Positions 10,776 to 20,295 of a DNA stretch of 64,000 bases are shown here, piece by piece. How positions within the stretch are numbered: position 1 is the stretch's first letter; every line of letters starts with the position of its first letter. Both the position numbers and the translations under genes were made by a program. The notes under the pieces were generated by a model. That model did not search any database. It was not told the DNA's origin and saw only the letters and a list, made by a program, of their open reading frames with translations. Source of the stretch: Paraburkholderia bryophila (GTDB lineage: Bacteria; Pseudomonadota; Gammaproteobacteria; Burkholderiales; Burkholderiaceae); NCBI RefSeq assembly GCF_013409255.1, contig NZ_JACCAS010000001.1, positions 558,001 to 622,000 of the forward strand, written 5' to 3'.

Positions 10776-11992
10776 ACCACGCTCCCCGAGGCGACTTCGT
10801 GCGTACAGGCGCCGCGCCCGGCCAGCCAGCCGAGCAGATCCGCTTCGCTCAATGCGGGCGACCAGAGCCAGCCTTGCCCCGCGTCGCAGCCGTGCGCGAG
10901 CAGACGGCGATACACGTCCTCCGTTTCGACGCCTTCCGCGACCGAGCGCAAGCCCATTTGCCGGGCTAACGCGATCAAGGAGCCGAGGATCCGTTCCGCA
11001 TCGGGGTTCTGCACCGAGGTCGAGACGAACAGCCGGTCGAGCTTGAGCTCGTTGAAAGGCATGCGCAGCAGCGAGACTAGCGAAGAGTGTCCGGTGCCGA
11101 AGTCGTCGATGGAGAGCTGCACACCAGCGATCCGCAGACGCGTCAGCACGTCGCTCGCCAATGCCGAGTCGCCGATCACACTGCTTTCCGTGATTTCCAC
11201 CACGAGCGACTGCGCCGGTACGCCGTTTTCCGCGAGCAACCGCGTAATGACGGCTAGCGTCTCGTGATCCACGATTGACGGCGACACGTTGATCGCGACC
11301 GTCAGCTCGGGGAATTCGTGCCGCCAACGCGTGCAGGCTTGCAGCGAAGCGGTCAGCATCAATTCCGTGAGCGCGCGAATCTGCCCGGTGGCTTCGGCGA
11401 GCGGGATAAAAACGTCGGGTGGCACGGCGCCGAAGAGCGGCGAATTCCATCGCGCGAGTGCTTCGACACCGATCGGCAGGCCGCTCGACAGATCGATCTT
11501 CGGCTGAAACGCGGCCCTGATTTGCCGGGCGCCGATAGCGGCGGCGAGATCTTGCGCCGTGACGCGCGGCGCTTCCCGTTGAGCCGGCCGCCACGCGGAT
11601 GCCGGGGTGGCCTGCAACAAGGCGGCCAGCTGTTCGAAGCGCGCGGGCTTGCCCAGCGACCCGGCGACGTGGATGCCATGCGCCTGGGCAATGCCCGTCG
11701 CGGCCGTTCGCGTGCGTTCGTCACAGCCGCTGATGAACGCCACCGGACAGGCGGCGTTGCCGCGTCCCAACTCGCGCAGTACGTCGAGGCCGGCTTCGTT
11801 GCCCAACTGCAGGTCGAGCAGCACCATGCCGATCACTTCGCGGGACAGCAGTGCGGTTGCCTGTTGCACGGTGGCGGCCGCGAAACTCGCCATGCCGAGC
11901 TTCCTCGTCATCGCGCTCAGAAATTTCAATTGAACGGGGTCGTCCTCGACGATCAACACACTCCCCCTCGTCTCGTTATGCAGATCGGACAT
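10772..11992 (-). CDS. REC-EAL c-di-GMP phosphodiesterase
   Basis: A 406-residue protein. The receiver is at residues 10-125 (acidic E16-D17-D18, acceptor Asp60), followed by an EAL domain from about 150 to 395. Catalytic-site motifs are present: EALARW, INVSPS, EITESS, DDFGTG, KLDR and EGVETE, so it should hydrolyse c-di-GMP under phosphorylation control. The last motif is QGWLWSP rather than the common QGYLF. The ATG at 11992 lies 17 bases inside the permease-kinase gene, with GAGG upstream. Confidence 0.9.
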   Translation of the reverse strand: MSDLHNETRGSVLIVEDDPVQLKFLSAMTRKLGMASFAAATVQQATALLSREVIGMVLLDLQLGNEAGLDVLRELGRGNAACPVAFISGCDERTRTAATGIAQAHGIHVAGSLGKPARFEQLAALLQATPASAWRPAQREAPRVTAQDLAAAIGARQIRAAFQPKIDLSSGLPIGVEALARWNSPLFGAVPPDVFIPLAEATGQIRALTELMLTASLQACTRWRHEFPELTVAINVSPSIVDHETLAVITRLLAENGVPAQSLVVEITESSVIGDSALASDVLTRLRIAGVQLSIDDFGTGHSSLVSLLRMPFNELKLDRLFVSTSVQNPDAERILGSLIALARQMGLRSVAEGVETEDVYRRLLAHGCDAGQGWLWSPALSEADLLGWLAGRGACTHEVASGSVV

Positions 11993-14900
11993 GGCTGGCA
12001 GCCTCCTCGAGAATGCGGCCCAGGCGGGCGGACACGGCGGTGAAGGCAAGCTTCGCATCGCTGACGAGCGGCGTGACGCGCGCGCGGTCGCCGTCGGTCG
12101 CCGCGCCCTCCAGTTCCTTCATCAGCGCGGAGAAACGGATTGCACCGACATACGCGCTGCTGGATTTCAGCGCGTGCGCGATCTGGCCGATGCGAGGCAG
12201 CGAGCCTTCCGCGAGAGCCCGGCACAACTCGCCGATCTGCAACGCGGAATTGGTACGGTACGTACTGACGATGTCGTCGAGGATGTCGGGCATCCCGTCG
12301 TCGGCCAACGCCCGCAACTCCTCGATACAGGCCAGATCGATGATCGCGGCATCTTCGGCCTCGTGGTCCTTCGTCGCGGACTGCTTCGCGCCTTGTGCCG
12401 CCGCCACGTCGATATACGTCTTCACCCTGGCGGACAATTCGGCGAACGTGAACGGTTTCGCCATCACCTCGTTCATCCCGACCGCCTTGCATTGCACGAC
12501 GTTCGCGGAAGTCAGGTCGGCCGTCACGGCGACGATCGGCACGGCGCGCGCGCCACGCGCCCGCTCAAGCGTGCGGATCGCGGCCGAGGCCTGCAGGCCG
12601 TCCATTTTCGGCATATGGCAATCCATCAGAATCAGATCGAATTGGCCTTGTTCGTACAGACGCAGCGCTTCTTCACCATCCGCCGCCACTTGCGCGGCGA
12701 GGCCGAGTCGGCGCAGCGCCGCGAGTGCGACAGCCTGGTTGGTCGGATTGTCCTCGACGACGAGAATGCGAGCCGTGACGGCCGCCGGCAAGGCGCCGCG
12801 AACCTCATCCACCGGCACAGTCGCGTCATCGGCCAGGACCGGCCGGACACCGTCGTCGAGCGCGGCGTGCGCCGCTTGCCCGAGCGTCGGCAGGGCGCGT
12901 TCGACCACCACCGGCAAGCTCACCGTAAAGGTCGCGCCGTGCCCCGGCGTGCTGTTCAGTTCGATACGCCCGCCCAGCCGCGCGACCAGTTCACGCACCA
13001 GAAATAGTCCGATGCCGGCGCCGTCGTGTTCGCGTGTACGGCTCTCATCCGCCTGCGAAAACGACGCAAAGATGCGCTCGTGATGGCTCGCTGCAATGCC
13101 GGGTCCAGTGTCCCGTACCGCGACGACGAGGGTGTCGTCGCCCTGCTCGCCGGCCATCAGGCGCGCACTCAGGGTAATGGAACCGCGGCGCGTGAACTTC
13201 ACGGCGTTCGACAGAAGGTTGTACACGATCTGCCGCAGTCGCTCGGGATCGGACCAGACGACAGCCGATGCCGTGTTGCCGACATCGAGCACGAAGCTCA
13301 CGCCGTTCGCCTCGGCTTCCCGCCGATGCGGCCGCGCGGTGCGCTCGATCAACTCGACCAGTTCGAACGACTCGTTCTGCAGCGCGAGCGAGCCGGCTTC
13401 GATTTGCGCGATATCCAGAATCTGCTCGATGACCCGCTTCAGCGCCGCGCCGGATTCGCGAATGCTCATGAGCATTTCGTGCTCGTGGCCCGTCTGATTG
13501 AGGTCGAGCAGCAGATCGGCGGGCCCGAGCACGCCGTTCAACGGCGTACGCAACTCGTGGCTCATGCGCGCCATGAACTGGTTTTTCGCGGCGTTCGCCT
13601 CTTCGGCGACATTCTTCGCGGCCAGCAGCGCCTGCGCCAGTTGCTGTTGCTCGATGACTTTCTCGCGCAACGACTGGTTGGCAAGCGTCAACCGTTCGCG
13701 CGCGGAGCGCAGTCCTTCGCGGGCATCCGTCAGTCCGTTCGCGGCAGACGCGACTTCGGCCTGAAGTTCGTTGAAGCTGCGGGCCATTTCGCCGAGTTCG
13801 TCATTGCTGCGCACCTCGACGCGGCGAATGTTGATGTCGGCCGTGGCGGCATTCAGATCGCCCCGCCCCAACGCATTCATCGCCTTGGAAAAATCACGCA
13901 GCGTGCCGCTCGCCAGCTTCCTCGCGGCATTGCTCACGTCCTGCGCGGAGTGCGCGATCATGCCGGGCAGCACGATGCCTACCGTGATGGTGAGCATCGC
14001 CACCGCGACGAAAATGTCTTCGAGGGCCGTGGTCAGCGGGAGCTGGTTATGCGGCAGTTTCGAAACCGCCAGAATGTAGCCGGCGCCGTCGAGCGCCAGA
14101 ACCAGAAGCATCGCGCCGGTAAGACGCAAATGCAGCGTCGGCGCGAAGCCCGGCAGACCCGCAAGCCGGCGGTCTTCCCACTTTCTCCACGCGTAGACCG
14201 CGGCGCCGGAATAGGCCATGGCCAGACCGAACACGACCGTCGGCAAACCGAACTGCTGGAACCCGAGCACGGTGCTGGCACCCCAGATCGCCGCGGCGAT
14301 CACACCCAGCCCGATCGTGTAACGCGGCGCCCTATACAGCCTTACCGCGTCCGGCGCATGGCGGCGCATCAGCCAGACGGCCACGCTCGGCAACGTGATA
14401 CCGATCAGATAGGTGAAATTCGCCGCGGCCACCAGCCAGATCGGATCGCCGATCAACAGGAAGACGATCGCGAACGCGGCGGTCGCCAGCGTCGCGACGA
14501 GCGGCACGTCGGTTCGCGTGCGCCACGACAGGCAGCGCGGTGCGAGACCGTCGTCGGCGAGTTGCGAGAGGGTTCGCGCGGCACCGGCGAGGGGCTGGAT
14601 CGTGCCGTGGAACATATTGAACATCATGAACCACATGGCCGCGGATTTCGCCATGGCGCCGAACACGGGCGCGAAGGTCGGTCCGAGCACCTGGCCGAGG
14701 TCATCGCCCAGCGGCTTCGCGCCGAGTGTGCCGAGCCAGATCAGCGGCAACACGATGAAGTACACCGATGCCATCGCCGCGCTCGCCTTCATGGCGCGCG
14801 GCACGTTCTTTTGCGGATCGCGAGTCTCGGCGACATGGCAGGCGGCGGCTTCGAAAGCCGGCGCGGCGAAGCCGATCAGGTAGAGCCCGGCCATCAGCGA

Positions 14901-15542
14901 AGTCAGTCTGCCAAACCAGCCTGCAAACGGCGTGACCAGATGAAAGTCCACCGCCTTGTGCCAGTCGACGGAGCCGGTCAGCACGGGCGCGAGCGCGGAA
15001 ATGAAAGCGAGCACGGCCGAACACGTGGCGATCGGCACGGCCAGCCGCGTGACCCATTTGATCCCTAGCAGGTTGACGGCAGTGAAGAAACACACCAGCG
15101 CGCAGGCCATCAACGGGACCGGCACGCCTGGCAGGAACCATTGGTTGATCGCGGTGGCCGACAGGATCGCGGTCAGGCCGCAGGTCGGCACCCAACCCCA
15201 CCAGTAGCACATGCCGGTCAGCGTCGAGAGTATCTGTCCATAAGGCTTGAACGCCTCGGTGCATGCCGCCGCGATGCCGCCCACCTTATGCGGCGACAGC
15301 ATCACCAGTTCGATCCAGCCCGGCAACGCCGCATAGCTGAGCAGCAGGCCGAGAATCAGCAATGGCACGGCGGCGCTGCCCTGCCCCAGAATGTCTCCCT
15401 GGCCGGCAAACAACGCGGCGATCAGAAACAGGCTCTGGTTGCTGCCGCCCATGGCCAGGGCGGTCGTTCCCACCCAGCCGATGCTGCGTCGGAACGGCCG
15501 GGGCGACGCGCTGTCGGGGCTCATTTTCAGGAAGCTTCTCAT
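11976..15542 (-). CDS. APC permease-hybrid histidine kinase-HPt fusion
   Basis: One unbroken 1188-residue chain. Residues 20-450 resemble an amino acid-polyamine-organocation (APC) permease with about 12 helices and the AETRDPQKNVPRAM loop. Two more helices (about 475-535) lead into a HAMP-like linker and coiled coil, then HisKA with His662 (SHELRTPLNG). The ATPase domain follows (NLLSNAVKFT, DTGPGI, GAGIGL), then a receiver with Asp974 (LILMDCHMP) and an HPt domain with His1123 (AHALKSSS). It may sense transport of an amino acid or amine and drive a full phosphorelay. The ATG overlaps the upstream kinase stop (ATGA). CbrA kinases are analogous but use a sodium-solute symporter domain. Confidence 0.9.
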   Translation of the reverse strand: MRSFLKMSPDSASPRPFRRSIGWVGTTALAMGGSNQSLFLIAALFAGQGDILGQGSAAVPLLILGLLLSYAALPGWIELVMLSPHKVGGIAAACTEAFKPYGQILSTLTGMCYWWGWVPTCGLTAILSATAINQWFLPGVPVPLMACALVCFFTAVNLLGIKWVTRLAVPIATCSAVLAFISALAPVLTGSVDWHKAVDFHLVTPFAGWFGRLTSLMAGLYLIGFAAPAFEAAACHVAETRDPQKNVPRAMKASAAMASVYFIVLPLIWLGTLGAKPLGDDLGQVLGPTFAPVFGAMAKSAAMWFMMFNMFHGTIQPLAGAARTLSQLADDGLAPRCLSWRTRTDVPLVATLATAAFAIVFLLIGDPIWLVAAANFTYLIGITLPSVAVWLMRRHAPDAVRLYRAPRYTIGLGVIAAAIWGASTVLGFQQFGLPTVVFGLAMAYSGAAVYAWRKWEDRRLAGLPGFAPTLHLRLTGAMLLVLALDGAGYILAVSKLPHNQLPLTTALEDIFVAVAMLTITVGIVLPGMIAHSAQDVSNAARKLASGTLRDFSKAMNALGRGDLNAATADINIRRVEVRSNDELGEMARSFNELQAEVASAANGLTDAREGLRSARERLTLANQSLREKVIEQQQLAQALLAAKNVAEEANAAKNQFMARMSHELRTPLNGVLGPADLLLDLNQTGHEHEMLMSIRESGAALKRVIEQILDIAQIEAGSLALQNESFELVELIERTARPHRREAEANGVSFVLDVGNTASAVVWSDPERLRQIVYNLLSNAVKFTRRGSITLSARLMAGEQGDDTLVVAVRDTGPGIAASHHERIFASFSQADESRTREHDGAGIGLFLVRELVARLGGRIELNSTPGHGATFTVSLPVVVERALPTLGQAAHAALDDGVRPVLADDATVPVDEVRGALPAAVTARILVVEDNPTNQAVALAALRRLGLAAQVAADGEEALRLYEQGQFDLILMDCHMPKMDGLQASAAIRTLERARGARAVPIVAVTADLTSANVVQCKAVGMNEVMAKPFTFAELSARVKTYIDVAAAQGAKQSATKDHEAEDAAIIDLACIEELRALADDGMPDILDDIVSTYRTNSALQIGELCRALAEGSLPRIGQIAHALKSSSAYVGAIRFSALMKELEGAATDGDRARVTPLVSDAKLAFTAVSARLGRILEEAASHVRSA

Positions 15543-17305
15543 AGGGTGCCTTCGTGATCAGCGGCGCTGACCACTGGATCGCGACGCGACAGGATGTCCA
15601 TGATGGCGCGGTCGAGCATCGTCGCGCTGACCGGCTTGACGAGATAGTCGTCGAACAGATCGACGCGCGGATCGTCGACCGGCTTCGAACGGCCTGTGAC
15701 CGCGACTAGCGGCGCGGGCAGGCCGAATTCGGTCTGCTCGTGCAACTCGCGCGCGAGTTCCAGACCGTTCAGATCGGGCATGTTGATGTCCACGACCGCG
15801 AGATCGATGGGCCGGGTTCGAAGCATCGCAAGGGCTTCGCGTCCGCTCGCCACGGTTTCGACCCGGTAGCCCAGCCGCGTGAGCAGCGCTTTGCTGATCT
15901 TTCTGCTGACGTCGTCGTCATCGGCGATCAGGACCAGATGGTCTGCGCGGTGAATGCCAGGGCGCGTGTCGAGCGCGGGCGTGTTAGCGAGCGTATCCGG
16001 CGGCGCAATGTCGAATGGAATCGAGCAGGTAAAGACCGTGCCGACATGCGGCGAACTGTTGCATGCGATGGTTCCGCCCATGGCCTGCACCAGCTTCTGG
16101 CAGATCGCCAGGCCGAGTCCGGTGCCGCCGTAACGGGCCTTCATCTCCGGCGCACCCTGGGAAAAACTCTCGAACAGACCGCGCGCGACCTCGTCGCTCA
16201 TGCCGATGCCGGTATCCATCACGGAAAACGTGACCCGTGTTCTGGCGGAGCAATCCGGCTGCGCGTCTAGTGTCATGCGTACCGAGCCTTGGGACGTGAA
16301 CTTGATCGCGTTGGTCAGCAGGTTTAGCACGATCTGCGAGACGCGCGTGCGGTCGCCGACTACGTACTCAGGCACGCTCGGGTCGACCTCCAGCGTCAGC
16401 GCGAGTCCTTTGTTGGCGGCTTGCGGCCTGACTACGGCAAGCGCGCAGCGCAATTCGCGGCGCAGATCGAAGGGTTGCCGGTTGAACGTGAAGCCGGTCG
16501 CCTCCAATTGGGCGAGATCGAGCACCTCGTTGATCATCCGCACGAGCTGGCCGGTCGAATCGCGCAACGTGTCGATGCCCGGTTCGTCGACCGCGGGCTG
16601 GTTGCGCGCGCAGATCATCTCGACCATCCCGGCGATCGCATTCAAGGGCGCGCGCACTTCGTGCGTCACCATGGCGAGGAAGTCGGCGCGCGCGCGCTGC
16701 GAAGCCAGTGCGGCGGCCTCGTTGTCGCGACGCTGGGCCAGTTCGGCCTCGAGACGAAACGTACGCAACCGCAGATGCAATTCGTCGACGACCAGGGCGG
16801 CGAAGTCTTTCAGCGCCTCCGTTTCGGACGCGCTCAGCACGCGGGGCTTCGTATCGATGATGCACAGGGTTCCCACCTTCTGATCGCCCTCGATCACGAG
16901 CGGCATGCCGGCATAGAAGCGCAGATTGGGCGGCCCGACCACAAAGGGATGACCGCGAAACGATTCGCTCAACGTGGCATCCGGGATAACCAGTACGTCG
17001 TCCTGCCGAAGCGCCGCCTGGCAGAAAGAGGCCTCACGTGGCGCGGAGTCGATATCGACGCCGATTTTGGCCTTGAACCACTGATTCTCCCGCGCGGCCA
17101 GCGAAATCAGGCAGATCGGCGCGTGGAAAAACTCGCTGACGCGCCGCACGATCCGGTCATAGGCAGCCTCGGGCAAGGTGTTCAGGATCTGCAGAGATTC
17201 CAGCGTCGCGAGCCGCCGGCGTTCCGTTGGATCGGCCGGGCACAGCGGGGGCGCGGCGGCGTCGACCGGACACGTGGCCAGGTCGCAGGTGAATTTATCT
17301 GCCAT
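15539..17305 (-). CDS. GAF hybrid histidine kinase
   Basis: A 588-residue soluble kinase. The GAF domain is at residues 45-180, with the family stretch ASFCQAALRQDDVLVIPDA. It is followed by HisKA with His215 (AMVTHEVRAPLN), the ATPase domain (NLLTNAIKFT, DTGIGM, GGTGLGL) and a C-terminal receiver with Asp506 (LAVVDINMPDLNG). It has no membrane segment. It is the first gene of a four-gene chain joined by overlaps. A TTGAT-CTTT-GTCAA box lies about 100 bases upstream, suggesting oxygen-linked expression of the relay. Confidence 0.9.
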   Translation of the reverse strand: MADKFTCDLATCPVDAAAPPLCPADPTERRRLATLESLQILNTLPEAAYDRIVRRVSEFFHAPICLISLAARENQWFKAKIGVDIDSAPREASFCQAALRQDDVLVIPDATLSESFRGHPFVVGPPNLRFYAGMPLVIEGDQKVGTLCIIDTKPRVLSASETEALKDFAALVVDELHLRLRTFRLEAELAQRRDNEAAALASQRARADFLAMVTHEVRAPLNAIAGMVEMICARNQPAVDEPGIDTLRDSTGQLVRMINEVLDLAQLEATGFTFNRQPFDLRRELRCALAVVRPQAANKGLALTLEVDPSVPEYVVGDRTRVSQIVLNLLTNAIKFTSQGSVRMTLDAQPDCSARTRVTFSVMDTGIGMSDEVARGLFESFSQGAPEMKARYGGTGLGLAICQKLVQAMGGTIACNSSPHVGTVFTCSIPFDIAPPDTLANTPALDTRPGIHRADHLVLIADDDDVSRKISKALLTRLGYRVETVASGREALAMLRTRPIDLAVVDINMPDLNGLELARELHEQTEFGLPAPLVAVTGRSKPVDDPRVDLFDDYLVKPVSATMLDRAIMDILSRRDPVVSAADHEGTL

Positions 17306-17401
17306 ATCCTCGTTGTCTCCGGGACGGGTTGGGCTTCTCTCGGACTAACGGCACACCCGTTCGTTGGTGAAGGCGCTCTGAAAAAAAATCATGGAGTGCT
17401 T

Positions 17402-17415
17402 TTGATCTTTGTCAA
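17402..17415. promoter_or_regulatory. FNR/ANR-like box before signalling operon
   Basis: TTGAT-CTTT-GTCAA, nine of ten conserved bases, in the 112-base gap between the GAF kinase start (17305) and the end of the MHYT gene (17418). Its distance of about 97 bases suits activation of the four-gene relay. Confidence 0.5.
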
Positions 17416-17417
17416 AT

Positions 17418-19543
17418 TCACTGTGCGACGCCACCCAGGTCGGCAGTTTCTTCCGGCGGTTCCATGGCGCTGCATGCCGCGCTTTCGGCACACAGATGGG
17501 CCCAGAGTTGGTCCGCCGGCATCGGGCGGCCTGGCAGAAACCCCTGCAGCAGGTCGCAGCCGAGTACCGCAAGGAAACGCTTCTGCTCTTCGGTTTCGAC
17601 GCCCTCGGCCACCACTTTCAGATGCAGCGTCTTGCCAAGCGCGACGATGGCTGAAGCGATGGCAACGTCTTCCGCGCTCTGGGTAAGCTGGCGCACGAAA
17701 CCACAATCGATTTTCAGTTCGGTCGCGGGAAAGCGCTGGAGATACAGCAGGCTGGAATAACCGGTGCCGAAGTCGTCAATCGCAATGGATACCCCCATTT
17801 CGCGTAGTGTTTGCAGAATTCGCATGCTCTGCTCGACGTTTTCCATGGCGACCGATTCGGTGACTTCCAGCGTCAGCGTGCCTGGCCCCACCTGGTTGTT
17901 CGCGAGCGCTTCTCCAACCCGGTCGGCAAGACCGGCATCGGCGAATTGCAAGGCAGACAGGTTGACCGACATCGTCAACTCGCCATAGCCGCGGCGGTGC
18001 CATTCGGCGAGCTGACGGCAGGCCTCGTTCAGCACCCACGAGCCGAGCGGCACGATCAGTCCAAATCGCTCCGCGAGCGGCAGGAATTCGCTCGGCGCGA
18101 CCCATCCGCGTGACGGATGGCGCCAGCGAAGCAGCGCCTCGACGCCGACCGTTCGCTCGGAGGTGACGCTCATCTGAGGTTGGTAGAACAGCACGAAATC
18201 ATGTCGCTCGAGCGCGGTGCGAAGCTCCTGGACCATCGCAAGATGCACCTTCGCGTGGGCGGTCATCGACGGGTCGAAGAAGCATTGTCTGTCGCGGCCC
18301 TGCGCCTTTGCCTGGTACATGGCTGCGTCTGCGTTGCGAATCACTTCGTGCACGCTTTCGCCATCGCCGGGATACAGCGCCACGCCGACGCTCACCGACA
18401 GCCGCAACGGCTCTCCTTCGACGTTGAAAGGCCGCCTCGCGGCGGCCAGAATGCAGTCGGCGAACAACATGGCCTGACCGACGCTGTCGAATCGCGCGGC
18501 CACGACGAACTCGTCTCCGCCGAACCGCGCGACCGTGTCCGACGCGGTGAACAAGGCCGCGATGCGCTGCGCCATTTCCACGAGCAGCGCATCACCCGCC
18601 TGGTGACCGTATGCATCGTTGACACTTTTGAAGTTGTCCAGATCGATGAACAGCACCGCGAGCGCCGGTTCGGCATTCGGGACGCCGCGCATGGTATGTC
18701 GCAACTTGTCCTCCAGCAGGCTGCGATTGGAGAGTTGCGTCAGCGGATCGTGCAAGGACACGTAGGTGAGACTTTCATTGGCGTCGGCGAGCGAAGCCGC
18801 CAGCTTGAGGGCAAGCGCCTTGCCGATCCGGTCGAGGACGGCACTCACCCTCGCGATCGCCATGACCGCAAACCCGCCGGCGACGACCGCGACGCTCAGC
18901 CAGCTACTGCCCTTTGCCAGTGCCGAGGCCGTGCAGCGGCTGCCGGTCGGAAAGCTGGCCGCCGCCATGCCGATATAGTGCATCCCCGCGATCGCACTCC
19001 CCATCAACACAGCGGCGCCCGCCCGCATCCATACCGCATGACGCGAGCGCTGTTTCAGGCGGAACGCCATCCATAGCGCGAGCCCGCACGCGCCGACCGC
19101 GACGCTCACGGACAGCGCAACGAGCCGCAGGTCGTACTGGATGCCCGGTTCGATCTGCATCGCGGCCATTCCCGCGTAGTGCATGCCGCGATGCCGGTGC
19201 CCATCAGAAGCGCGCCCCAGCCGAGCCGGGCCGGCGAATATCGCGAGCCGGCCACGAACCATAGCGCAAAGGCGCTGGATACGATCGCGATCACCAGTGA
19301 CAGGCCGGTGAAAGATGCGTCGTAGCCGATTGACAGCGGGAGATCGAAGGCCAGCATGCCGGTAAAGTGCATCGACCAGATACCGACCCCCATCGCCACC
19401 GCTCCGCCGCAAAGCCAGCCGGTTTTCTGCCACCCTCTTGCGGCGTTCACGCGGGTCTTCATCTCCAGCGACGTATCCGACGCGACGATTGCAACCAGCA
19501 CGGAAACGACGACGAGAAAATGGTTATACGACGTCTCGACCAT
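17418..19543 (-). pseudogene. MHYT-GGDEF-EAL protein, frameshifted
   Basis: The N-terminal frame (from ATG 19543) gives a MHYT membrane sensor with MHFTGM. Near 19187 one G appears lost from a G run, and the frame changes just before MHYAGM. The second frame continues through MHYIGM, a GGDEF domain (RFGGDEF) and an EAL domain (EALLRW, EVTES, DDFGTGYSS, EGVETE). Restored, it would be about 708 residues with both cyclase and esterase motifs intact. MHYT domains are proposed to sense O2, CO or NO through metal. The start overlaps the upstream USP gene. A sequencing error or an internal start for the enzyme half remains possible. Confidence 0.8.
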
Positions 19544-20000
19544 CAGTGCCCCCGTGAATCCCTCGAACCAGCAGCACGGGGCAAGTGGAAATCCGCAGGA
19601 ACTGCTCGGCGACGCTGCCGAGCATCGCCCGCTTCACGCCGTGCCGGCCGTGCGTGCCCATTGCCACCAGCTCGGCGCCATGGCGCTGCGCGCAGCGTTG
19701 CAGACAACTGGCGATATCGTCCGCGGCGCTCTCTGCCTCGACGATCTCCGTCGTCCCTGTCACGCCACGCGCGGACATTGCCGCGCGGGCGACATCCAAC
19801 GCCGTTCGTGCGTCCTCCCGCAGCACCTTGCGAAGCGCCTCGGGGTCGTAGTAGCCGGCGTACGGCGACAATTGCCAGGGATGCACGACATAGACGGCGT
19901 GCAGGCTTGCCTGGGCGAGCGTTGCAATGTCAAGGGCCTGGTGCAGCGCCTGAATCGACGCATCGCTCCCATCCACGGCCAACAGAATTTGGTGATACAT
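19524..20000 (-). CDS. Universal stress protein
   Basis: A 158-residue single UspA domain. It has the N-terminal ILLAVDGSDAS strand and the ATP-binding motif GTHGRHGVKRAMLGSVAE (G-2x-G-9x-G-S) at about residues 117-134, so it probably binds ATP. The ATG at 20000 has GGGGAC upstream. An FNR-type box lies about 120 bases further upstream. It is one of five USP genes within 6 kb. Confidence 0.92.
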   Translation of the reverse strand: MYHQILLAVDGSDASIQALHQALDIATLAQASLHAVYVVHPWQLSPYAGYYDPEALRKVLREDARTALDVARAAMSARGVTGTTEIVEAESAADDIASCLQRCAQRHGAELVAMGTHGRHGVKRAMLGSVAEQFLRISTCPVLLVRGIHGGTDGRDVV

Positions 20001-20120
20001 GGTTCCGTCCCCGGCGTAAGACGCTTCGTGTGTTGTAGCGAATGGCCCGCCGAGGGTGCGTGCCGCACAAGGTCGCGACGGGGCAATATATCGATGATCC
20101 GCTCGACACGCCCGAACCCG

Positions 20121-20134
20121 TTGATTTGCGTCAA
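20121..20134. promoter_or_regulatory. FNR/ANR-like box between USP and PAS kinase
   Basis: TTGAT-TTGC-GTCAA, nine of ten conserved bases. It lies about 120 bases upstream of the minus-strand USP gene and 160 bases upstream of the plus-strand PAS kinase, so either or both may be controlled. Confidence 0.55.
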
Positions 20135-20295
20135 TACCAGTGAGCGGCTTGGGCCGCGCGGTGTCGTTCCATCGAGCCGGGCCGCCTGAACGTAAGGTGG
20201 ACGGCGGTTCGTTGCAAAACCGCCCTGGCCGATTATGATAGGAAGGTTCTCAAGGCGCGGCGCTTCATCCATCACCGCGCATAGTCCATCGGGAG

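Noticed and set aside
13026..15068. 680-residue plus-strand ORF
   Set aside because: Lies entirely antisense to the permease-kinase gene, with basic low-complexity composition.
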